From Opitutia bacterium (lineage in GTDB: Bacteria > Verrucomicrobiota > Verrucomicrobiia > Opitutales > Seribacteraceae), in the NCBI GenBank assembly GCA_018695085.1, contig JABHOU010000590.1, positions 1 through 5,607 of the forward strand: DNA of 5,607 bases, read 5' to 3'. Positions 1 through 5,016 of this stretch are shown piece after piece. Each line of letters begins with the position of its first letter. Within the stretch, counting starts at the first letter, position 1. Below the pieces are notes generated by a model. The model was given only the letters and a program-made list of their open reading frames with translations, ran no database searches and had not been told where the DNA came from. Position numbers and translations under genes: made by a program.

Positions 1-1955
1 AGGTGCTTGCCGGCGGAATCGGGAAGTTTCCACGGAGAGGCCGGAGCGGGTTTCCAGCGGAAGGGTCCGAGGTCGTCGAGGGCAGGAAAGGGGTGTTCGG
101 CGGGCTCGTCGGGGTTCGGCTTAAGCTTGGGGCGCCAGTCCTCGGGTAAACTCAGGCGTTTGGCAATGGGAGCGAGGCGAGCGAAGACAGGGACGGAGAG
201 GTCGACGGCTTGGCCGAGTTCACGGAGTTGGCCGAAGGCCTTGTCGGCCTCCTTCGTTTTGCCGGAGGAGTTCAGGAGGTAAGCGGCTTGGGCGGCAGGA
301 AGAGCGGATTGAGGAGGTTTAGCCACGAGTTCGGCTGCAATTTTAGCGGCTTCCTCTTTTTCACCGACCGCAAGATAGGCTTGGGCGCGGCGGACCTTGT
401 TCATGCTTTTTGCGGCGGCTATGGCTTCCTTGGCTTTTTCCTTTTTCCCTTGGGCGAGCAGTTGGTGCACCTTGAGTTCGGCAAGAGCATTCTTGGCGTA
501 GGTAATGCGCTTCTTCTCCTTGGCTTCCTCCTTCTTGCGTTCCTCGGCTTTCTTCTTGGCGGCTGCCGCTTCCTTGGGGTCGGTTTTTTTCTTCTTTTCG
601 TTCAAATCGGCGGGTTTCTTAGCGTTAGCGACCGTAGCGTTTTGATCGTCGGGCTGTGCCTTCGAATCTTCGGGTTTCTTCTTCTTCTTCGAGGCTTCGT
701 CGGTTTTCTTGGGTTTTGGCGGAAGCTTGCTTTCGAGCATGGGACTTATGCGGGCTATGACTTCCTCACCTTTCTTGATGTGCCCGTTCTTGAAATGAGC
801 GACGCCTAGAAGCTGGAGCCGGCGGCGGCTTTCGTTGGGATCTTCCAAGGCTTCAAGTTCGCCGGACTCGCAGAGGTCGGCGAGTTCTTTCCAAAGTTCG
901 AATTGCTCGAGGGCGGAGAGAAGTCGGCGGTGGCCGTGAAAAGCGCTTCCGCCCCGCTTGGCGAGGGTATTGTACTTGGGGTGTCGGGGGAGAGAAATCA
1001 TGTTCCGGGCAAGGGCCACGGCCTCGCCGGCCCGGCCGATGGTCGCGAGGTTGCGACATAGCCACTCGTTGTTATGAGCGAAGTTGTGAATTTGGTCGGG
1101 CATGACACGATCCCTCCTCATGTAGGCGTGGTCGGTGCGCGCGGAGGCTTCTTGGCTCCGGGCGGCGTCATGGTAGCGCTTGAGCTTGGAGTAGATATGC
1201 CCTGACATGTGCCACATATGAGCGATGCCGGGCGCGGCTTGCCCACAGACGGCGGCGGAATCAACAGCGCGGGCGGCTCGTTTGTAGTCCCAAAGATGAA
1301 TGCGATAGTGATGGGCCGGATGCATGGGGTTCACCTTGAAGACACCTTGAAGCAGGGCGTCCACGGCTTCATGACTTTGAATCTTCACACCATTGCGGGA
1401 GTTGACCCAGAACTGGAGGGCCAGCAGGGCACGGGTTTCCAGGTCGTCGGGAAATTCGTAAAGAATCTCTTCAAGCGCCTTGGCGTAGGCTTCCGCCCGC
1501 TCTGCTTTCTTCTCCTTGGGCGTGTTAACGTACTTGGCGAGAGCATCCACGTGCTTGACCTCTCTGGGCGAAGCAGACCCCTTGCGCTTGACCGCCTCGG
1601 CGATGAAACCCTTGGCCCGCTTCTCGTTGCCCGAATTGGCCCGCGCCATGCCCCAGTAGGCCATGGAGCAGGTGGGGTCGATGACGGCGGCCTGACGGAA
1701 GGAGCGTTCGGCCTCCAAGTTCCAAAAACCGTGAAGCTGGCCCAACCCTTGGTTGAAGAAAGCCTGGCACTTGGGCTTCTTGGTGGTCACGGGAAAGTTC
1801 ACCTTGGGCATGCCTTTCATAAGGTAGGCGCGTTGGCGCGGCCCCTCGTCGAACGCTTCCCCGTGAGCGGAATGCCCGGCGGGCACGGTTGCGTTGTCCT
1901 CCTTCTCCTCGGCGAAAAGCGGCGTGACGAGCAAAGCGATGAAGATTGCTTTCAT
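1..1955 (-). CDS. Secreted TPR protein with lysine-rich linker and C-terminal redoxin-domain start (3' end outside window)
   Basis: The frame is open for 651 codons from ATG 1955 to the left edge. Residues 1-15 form a short signal peptide (MKAIFIALLVTPLFA, then EEKED), so the protein is probably exported. Residues about 55-400 are helical, TPR-like repeats: FFNQGLGQLHGFWNLEAERS and AVIDPTCSMAYWGMA match the first repeat of a widespread family of histidine-rich TPR proteins. HPAHHYRIHLWD, IAHMWHMSGHIY (about 244-255) and HNFAHNNEW (290-298) correspond to its conserved histidine motifs. Residues about 408-483 are a Lys/Glu/Ala-rich linker, and about 485-590 are further helical repeats. The last residues, PFRWKPAPASPWKLPDSAGKH (631-651), resemble the entry strand of an AhpC/TSA-type redoxin domain, which would continue beyond the edge. 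The ATG lies 6 nt after the 31-bp promoter-like block. A GGAGGG sits directly against the ATG, too close for normal Shine-Dalgarno use. TPR and export calls are firm, the redoxin part is likely, and the substrate is unknown. Confidence 0.82.
   Translation of the reverse strand, partial: MKAIFIALLVTPLFAEEKEDNATVPAGHSAHGEAFDEGPRQRAYLMKGMPKVNFPVTTKKPKCQAFFNQGLGQLHGFWNLEAERSFRQAAVIDPTCSMAYWGMARANSGNEKRAKGFIAEAVKRKGSASPREVKHVDALAKYVNTPKEKKAERAEAYAKALEEILYEFPDDLETRALLALQFWVNSRNGVKIQSHEAVDALLQGVFKVNPMHPAHHYRIHLWDYKRAARAVDSAAVCGQAAPGIAHMWHMSGHIYSKLKRYHDAARSQEASARTDHAYMRRDRVMPDQIHNFAHNNEWLCRNLATIGRAGEAVALARNMISLPRHPKYNTLAKRGGSAFHGHRRLLSALEQFELWKELADLCESGELEALEDPNESRRRLQLLGVAHFKNGHIKKGEEVIARISPMLESKLPPKPKKTDEASKKKKKPEDSKAQPDDQNATVANAKKPADLNEKKKKTDPKEAAAAKKKAEERKKEEAKEKKRITYAKNALAELKVHQLLAQGKKEKAKEAIAAAKSMNKVRRAQAYLAVGEKEEAAKIAAELVAKPPQSALPAAQAAYLLNSSGKTKEADKAFGQLRELGQAVDLSVPVFARLAPIAKRLSLPEDWRPKLKPNPDEPAEHPFPALDDLGPFRWKPAPASPWKLPDSAGKH
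510..735 (-). repeat. Lysine-rich low-complexity linker within the TPR protein
   Basis: This part of the reading frame encodes residues about 408-483, which are dominated by Lys, Glu, Ala, Pro and Asp with runs such as KKKKK, KKKK and KKKAEERKKEEAKEKK. On the plus strand it shows as tandem ctt/ttc triplets. It separates the histidine-motif TPR region from a second set of helical repeats. The second half looks like a charged single helix or coiled coil and the first half like a disordered linker. Such repeat-rich DNA is prone to length change between strains, which is an inference. Confidence 0.7.
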
Positions 1956-2059
1956 CCCTCCATCCAAGCGCCTCCATGGTCCAGGGTCAAGGGTGAGGGG
2001 GTTGCCAAGGGGGGATTATTGCAGGTACAACGCCCCGTCCAGCATGGCCCCGGAAACCT
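1956..2059. other. Intergenic region between the nuclease-like and TPR genes
   Basis: This 104-bp gap holds the 31-bp block and little else. I see no GC hairpin followed by a T-run on the minus strand after the TAA at 2062-2060, so read-through from the upstream gene into the TPR gene is possible. A TG-C-AATAAT sequence on the minus strand (-10-like at 2020-2015) could be a second, weaker promoter with a leader of about 50 nt, but no matching -35 is visible. Confidence 0.4.
1962..1992 (-). promoter_or_regulatory. Copy A of a 31-bp promoter-like block, apparently leaderless
   Basis: Read on the minus strand, the block contains TTGACC (1990-1985), a 17-nt spacer and TTGGAT (1967-1962), followed by exactly 6 nt and the ATG of the TPR gene. 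It matches the block at 3209-3239 at 29 of 31 positions, and the shared plus-strand core begins ATCCAAGCGCCTCCAT. TTGACC is a strong -35-like match. TTGGAT is a weak -10, keeping the first T and the final AT of the consensus. If used, transcription would begin on the A of the ATG. Conservation of the spacer as well as the two hexamers suggests a longer protein-binding site or a recently copied cassette. Confidence 0.6.
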
Positions 2060-3202
2060 TTATGGACCCTTCCGCGGGCGAACCGGCCCCCACGGTGCAT
2101 CAAACACCATATCTTGCTCCTTGCCGTCAAGGTAGGTTGTGGTCACCTTGATTCCACGCTTGTTGATAGGCTTCAGTCCGGAAGTGTAGGAAATTTCTCT
2201 GCCTGTGAAAGGCGTTGTCTCGCCCTTGACGTAACAAAGTCCTCCGCGCATTTCCGTTTGAGCTCCCGTTACCTCACGGGTCACTTTTTTCGTGCTCGGA
2301 TCGAGAACATAGGTTCTCGATCTTTCATCGGAAACAAGGAGCGAGAAGACCGCCAACACGGGATAATGGTCCGAAAGGTAGGCGGTGTCCTCGTTCTCCA
2401 GGCAGACGGCCGACTTGCAGGAGGAAGCGAGGGATCGATTGGCATAGAAATAATCCAGTCTTCGGGAAGGTCCGTTGTCCTCTCCCAATCGGTTCTTCGT
2501 TGGGAAAGTTCCCGAAAATCGGGTTCTCTTGCCTGCCACCAAATCAATGAATCCGGCCTTTTCGATTTTTTCGAGATGAGTGTAGTCCAATTTGTCGTCG
2601 CGGAGGTTGCGGTTGCTCTTCCAGCGCTGGTCGAGTCGACGAAAAAAAGGAATTATGTCGGGAGTCTTTTCGTATTGCTTGCGGTCCCTCGGCGAAAAAG
2701 TGTTGAAGTCGCCCGCCAGAAGAATCTTCTCGGCAGGGTTTCTCTTGACCAATTCGCGTGTCAGCAAGTCCACTTCCCTGTGCCTTATTTGCCAATGCCC
2801 GGGATGAAGGTGAACGACGTATACGCGAACCCCACCCGTTTTGCATGAAAGCAGACCATGATGATAGCCCTCGAGCGTGCGAGAGACCTCCTCGATGGGG
2901 AAACGTGAGGTGATGCCTGTCGGAAAGCCTCCCGTCTTCAGCAAGGCGCTGTGGGGATGCCCCCAGGTTCGGGCATCTTGAGAAAGTTTCCCTTCCGTAT
3001 AGGAATTGAGCTCCTGGAGAGAAACGATGTCGGGTTTTAGAGATCTTACGTACTCAAGAAATTTCTTTTTGCGCTCCGGCTGTTTGGTGAAACCATACCA
3101 GACGTTGTAGCTGAGTACCCGGAGTTCCGAGCCCTTTTTCTCAACCTCGGGAAAAAGTTGAACGGGAATTAGGCAAAGCAGTAAAAGAAGAAGTGATTTC
3201 AT
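2060..3202 (-). CDS. Secreted endonuclease/exonuclease/phosphatase-family protein with C-terminal MORN-like tail
   Basis: The 380-residue product starts at ATG 3202 with a clear signal peptide (MKSLLLLLLCLIPVQLFPEV), so it acts outside the cytoplasm. A complete EEP (DNase I/exonuclease III/sphingomyelinase-like) fold follows: LSYNVWYG (N33), LQELN with metal-binding E64, HLHPGHW (H131, H133), AGDFNT (D165, N167), RRLDYFY (D250) and LSDHYP (D278, H279). All expected metal and catalytic positions are present, so a metal-dependent phosphodiesterase or nuclease activity is likely. Whether the substrate is nucleic acid, lipid or sugar phosphate cannot be read from the sequence. Residues about 319-368 are an additional module resembling YwqK/MORN-type repeats. 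A TTG four codons upstream (3214) is an alternative start, but it lies inside the promoter-like block and would add DQV before the natural MKSLLL start. No Shine-Dalgarno precedes the ATG. Confidence 0.9.
   Translation of the reverse strand: MKSLLLLLLCLIPVQLFPEVEKKGSELRVLSYNVWYGFTKQPERKKKFLEYVRSLKPDIVSLQELNSYTEGKLSQDARTWGHPHSALLKTGGFPTGITSRFPIEEVSRTLEGYHHGLLSCKTGGVRVYVVHLHPGHWQIRHREVDLLTRELVKRNPAEKILLAGDFNTFSPRDRKQYEKTPDIIPFFRRLDQRWKSNRNLRDDKLDYTHLEKIEKAGFIDLVAGKRTRFSGTFPTKNRLGEDNGPSRRLDYFYANRSLASSCKSAVCLENEDTAYLSDHYPVLAVFSLLVSDERSRTYVLDPSTKKVTREVTGAQTEMRGGLCYVKGETTPFTGREISYTSGLKPINKRGIKVTTTYLDGKEQDMVFDAPWGPVRPRKGP
2099..2248 (-). other. MORN/YwqK-like C-terminal segment of the EEP protein
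   Basis: Residues about 319-368 follow the EEP domain (which ends near residue 290) and contain CYVKGETTPFTGREISYTSG and then TTTYLDGKEQD. The pattern 'G...PFTG....Y..G.K.......Y.DGK' is that of the variant MORN repeats found in YwqK-like proteins of Verrucomicrobiota and Bacteroidota, often at secreted or surface proteins. In such proteins the repeats are thought to be structural or interaction modules. There are about one and a half to two repeat units here, and the assignment is by eye. Confidence 0.5.
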
Positions 3203-3208
3203 TACCTG

Positions 3209-3239
3209 ATCCAAGCGCCTCCATAGTCGAGGGTCAAGG
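3209..3239 (-). promoter_or_regulatory. Copy B of the 31-bp promoter-like block, apparently leaderless
   Basis: On the minus strand TTGACC (3237-3232), a 17-nt spacer and TTGGAT (3214-3209) are followed by 6 nt (CAGGTA) and the ATG at 3202. Geometry and sequence equal those of the copy at 1962-1992, with mismatches at only two spacer positions. Sequence outside the block, including the 6 nt before the ATG, is unrelated between the copies, so the block and its distance to the start codon are what is conserved. The CAGGTA before this ATG is not a Shine-Dalgarno, which fits leaderless initiation. Confidence 0.62.
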
Positions 3240-3265
3240 TTTGTGGATGTCAGGGTTTAGACTAC

Positions 3266-3370
3266 TTATGAATGGGGCAACAAACCTCTTTCAAAAACAA
3301 ACCACGCCCAAAACCACAAAACGGAGATACCCAATCTGACAAGCAAAAGTCTTAGCAAGTTCCTTTTCAT
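3266..3370 (-). CDS. Possible 34-residue membrane peptide
   Basis: ATG 3370 to TAA 3268-3266 encodes MKRNLLRLLLVRLGISVLWF followed by WAWFVFERGLLPHS. A basic N-terminus (K2, R3, R7, R12) is followed by one hydrophobic, Trp/Phe-rich segment (about 13-26) and a short polar tail, the layout of a small single-pass membrane protein with a cytoplasmic N-terminus. Upstream on the minus strand are a TTGTTT (3409-3404) and a good -10-like TAAGAT (3385-3380), 18 bp apart. The -10 lies only 9 nt before the ATG, again implying a nearly leaderless message. It is co-directional with the EEP gene 63 nt downstream. I recognise no family, and an ORF this short could arise by chance. Confidence 0.35.
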   Translation of the reverse strand: MKRNLLRLLLVRLGISVLWFWAWFVFERGLLPHS

Positions 3371-3379
3371 AAATGATTC

Positions 3380-3409
3380 ATCTTACATGGAGATCCGTGA
3401 ATGAAACAA
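3380..3409 (-). promoter_or_regulatory. Candidate promoter for the 34-residue ORF
   Basis: On the minus strand TTGTTT (3409-3404) and TAAGAT (3385-3380) are separated by 18 bp. TAAGAT matches four of six -10 consensus positions, including the key first T, second A and last T. The predicted start of transcription is only 2-3 nt before the ATG at 3370. This is a by-eye match in AT-rich DNA and may be fortuitous. Confidence 0.3.
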
Positions 3410-3463
3410 GTGGATACGAGGTTCCATATTCCGGTTGTTCACTTGGGTTGACTCCCCTTCCCT

Positions 3464-3491
3464 GCGGGTTCGATTCCCGCTACCTCAACCA
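3464..3491 (+). pseudogene. Orphan 3' end of a tRNA or tmRNA (T-arm, acceptor strand, CCA)
   Basis: GCGGG-TTCGATT-CCCGC (3464-3480) is a perfect 5-bp T-stem with a canonical seven-base T-loop. It is followed by TACCTCA (3481-3487), discriminator A (3488) and encoded CCA (3489-3491). A full gene would need a 5' acceptor strand TGAGGTA. The best upstream candidate is CGAGGTT at 3417-3423, at the right distance for a 75-nt gene, but no D-arm with conserved bases and no 5-bp anticodon stem can be folded between them. The piece therefore looks like a 3' fragment, as left at attachment sites by integrases that insert into tRNA or tmRNA genes, or a decayed tRNA. The tRNA identity cannot be read, and tmRNA 3' ends look similar. 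Confidence 0.65.
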
Positions 3492-3593
3492 AAGACTCTC
3501 AAGGTCGTCGGGAACTTCATGATAAACTAATTTATGAGAATTCATTCGATTGGTTATGATCTTTCGTTGCCAGTTCCTCCAATAACCTTACAT

Positions 3594-3600
3594 GGAAAGG
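3594..3600 (+). promoter_or_regulatory. Ribosome binding site that fixes the esterase start
   Basis: GGAAAGG ends 8 nt before ATG 3609. The earlier in-frame ATG at 3534 lacks such a site and would bury the hydrophobic signal 40 residues inside the protein. This is the only well-placed Shine-Dalgarno-like sequence in the window. Confidence 0.6.
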
Positions 3601-3608
3601 TTCAAAAA

Positions 3609-4313
3609 ATGACGCATCACCCGACAAACCACCCTTGGCTCCAGCCACTTAAATTCTTACTGCTCCTCATGGTGTTTTGCGGATGCGGACCGGACGCTGA
3701 TAAAAAAGTCGACGATTCAAAGAAGAGCTCAACCGACGACTCGGGTATTTCGACCTTCCGCATCATGATTCTAGGTGATTCGCTGACCGAGGGATACGGC
3801 GTGCCGGAAGAGGAATCCTACCCCGCTCTCCTTGAGAAAAAGCTCAATGACCTGCTCGGGCCTAAAACGCAACTTGACTACGAGGTGATCAACGGCGGGA
3901 TCAGCGGAGCAACGACTAGCGGAGGAGTCTCGCGCATAGAGTGGTTTTTAAGTGCAAAACCGGACTATCTGCTCGTTGCGCTCGGAGGGAACGACGGGCT
4001 GCGCGGAATACCGGTCTCTGAAATTGCAAAAAATATCGGCAGCATCCTCTCGGCGGCTAAGCAAAACAAGATCCCCGTGATGCTTGCAGGCATGAAACTC
4101 CCTCCGAATTACGGGGAAACTTACGCAACTTCCTTCACCGGGGCATTCGACCAACTCGCGAAGGATCATGCAGTGCCCTACATTCCCTTTCTTCTTGAGG
4201 GTGTCGGTGGAAATCCGGAAATGAACCTACCTGATCGGATTCATCCCAACCCTAGCGGACATCGAGTCATGTGCGAAACCGTCTATCAGAACCTAGCTTC
4301 AAAGCTTCACTGA
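3609..4313 (+). CDS. tesA: TesA-type SGNH/GDSL esterase (thioesterase I/lysophospholipase family), predicted lipoprotein
   Basis: The 234-residue product begins with MTHHP and a hydrophobic signal FLLLLMVFCGC. Cys26 after VFCG is a plausible lipobox cysteine, so the mature enzyme is probably a membrane-anchored lipoprotein. Residues about 27-47 are a polar Asp/Lys/Ser linker. The SGNH fold follows: ILGDSLTEGYG (nucleophile Ser58), NGGISGATTSGG (oxyanion Gly100), LGGNDGLRG (Asn128) and DRIHPN (Asp209 and His212). The stretch LPPNYGETYATSFTGAFDQLAK closely follows the corresponding part of E. coli TesA, which hydrolyses acyl-CoA, lysophospholipid and other esters in the periplasm. All four catalytic blocks are intact. 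The lipid anchor differs from soluble E. coli TesA, although a lipobox with Phe at -3 is not ideal. The gene leads an operon with a YbbA-type ATPase 9 nt downstream. An ATG at 3534 would add 25 residues and is disfavoured. Confidence 0.9.
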   Translation: MTHHPTNHPWLQPLKFLLLLMVFCGCGPDADKKVDDSKKSSTDDSGISTFRIMILGDSLTEGYGVPEEESYPALLEKKLNDLLGPKTQLDYEVINGGISGATTSGGVSRIEWFLSAKPDYLLVALGGNDGLRGIPVSEIAKNIGSILSAAKQNKIPVMLAGMKLPPNYGETYATSFTGAFDQLAKDHAVPYIPFLLEGVGGNPEMNLPDRIHPNPSGHRVMCETVYQNLASKLH

Positions 4314-4322
4314 TCCTTCAAC

Positions 4323-5012
4323 ATGAATATTCTTCTTCGACTTAATCAGGTCTCCAAGTCCTTCGAACAGGGGGGACAGAAGATCAAAGTTCTGGACCAC
4401 CTCGACTTCATCGTCGAACGTGGGGAGACCATTTCCATCCTTGGCCAGAGCGGAAGCGGAAAATCAACTCTACTCTCGCTTCTCGCAGGATTGGACCACC
4501 CCGACAAGGGCACAGTCGAGGTAAAAGGCGAAGACTTGGCCAAACTCAGCCAAGACCAACTCAGCAAGTTCCGCTCAAAAAACCTTGGTATAGTCTTTCA
4601 ACAATACCACCTCATGAGCAACTTGACGGCCTTGGAAAACGTCGGCATTCCCTTGGAGCTCCAAGGGAAAAGCGATTTCACAGGACCCGCCATGCTCGCT
4701 CTCGATCAAGTCGGACTTTCTGATCGACTGAATCACTTCCCCTCCCAGCTGTCGGGCGGAGAATGTCAGCGAGTGGCACTCGCCCGGGCAATCGTCAGCG
4801 AACCCAATTTCATCCTAGCCGACGAACCATCGGGAAACCTCGACCGCAAGACGGGAGGAGATATCATGGACTTGCTTTTCCGCTTGTGCAGGGAGAAAGA
4901 ACAAAGCCTAATTCTCGTCACGCACAACAGAGAGTTGGCTCAATCCTGCAACCGCACCCTCGTTCTTCGCGACGGCCAGCTGAATATCTACGCCGAGAAC
5001 AACTCCGACTGA
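4323..5012 (+). CDS. ybbA: ABC transporter ATP-binding protein, LolD/YbbA family
   Basis: The 229-residue protein is a full-length single nucleotide-binding domain: Walker A GQSGSGKST (41-49), Q-loop FQQYHL (92-97), signature LSGGECQR (143-150), Walker B ILADEP with Glu168 (164-169), D-loop SGNLD (170-174) and H-loop THN with His201. Sequence and length fit the LolD/MacB/YbbA group, whose members drive mechanotransmission-type transporters with FtsX-like permeases rather than classical import. The partner is the permease that starts 4 nt after this stop. The ATG lies 9 nt after the esterase stop with no recognisable Shine-Dalgarno, so translation is probably coupled to the upstream gene or independent of it. 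The symbol is given because of the combined tesA and ybbP-like neighbourhood; lolD-like is the alternative label. Confidence 0.9.
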   Translation: MNILLRLNQVSKSFEQGGQKIKVLDHLDFIVERGETISILGQSGSGKSTLLSLLAGLDHPDKGTVEVKGEDLAKLSQDQLSKFRSKNLGIVFQQYHLMSNLTALENVGIPLELQGKSDFTGPAMLALDQVGLSDRLNHFPSQLSGGECQRVALARAIVSEPNFILADEPSGNLDRKTGGDIMDLLFRLCREKEQSLILVTHNRELAQSCNRTLVLRDGQLNIYAENNSD

Positions 5013-5016
5013 GCCC

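Larger units (their letters stand above)
3240..3608. other. Divergent intergenic region
   Basis: About 370 bp separate the leftward EEP gene from the rightward esterase operon. The region is visibly richer in A+T than the flanking genes. It contains the candidate 34-residue ORF and its promoter, the orphan tRNA/tmRNA 3' end, and the upstream region of the esterase operon. A TATGAT at 3555-3560 is the best -10-like hexamer for that operon, but I find no convincing -35 at 16-18 bp. No integrase, transposon ends or terminator hairpin with a T-run are seen. Confidence 0.5.

Noticed and set aside
1525..1977. Minus-strand frame starting in the promoter block (MEALGWRDE...)
   Set aside because: It overlaps the TPR gene in another frame, has arginine-rich low-complexity composition, and starts within the 31-bp block.
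2015..2020. Extended -10-like TG-C-AATAAT upstream of the TPR gene
   Set aside because: It has no matching -35 and is not shared with the other gene; the repeated block is the better candidate.
210..2135. Long plus-strand open frames over the TPR gene (such as 210-809 and 1209-2135)
   Set aside because: They are antisense shadows. Their Gly/Leu/Phe-rich products are reversed lysine- and alanine-rich codons of the minus-strand gene, which has a signal peptide and recognisable TPR motifs.
2114..2848. Plus-strand frame of 244 codons opposite the EEP gene
   Set aside because: The minus strand encodes a complete EEP family protein with all catalytic motifs, so the plus frame is a shadow.
3203..3214. 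TTG start for the EEP gene
   Set aside because: It lies inside the -10-like hexamer of the repeated block; ATG 3202 gives a normal signal peptide and matches the spacing at the other copy.
3417..3491. Complete 75-nt tRNA gene
   Set aside because: CGAGGTT could pair partly with TACCTCA, but no D-arm and only a 3-bp anticodon stem can be drawn, so only the 3' part is supported.
3534..3608. Upstream ATG for the esterase
   Set aside because: It would place 40 residues before the hydrophobic signal and has no ribosome binding site, while GGAAAGG is well placed for ATG 3609.
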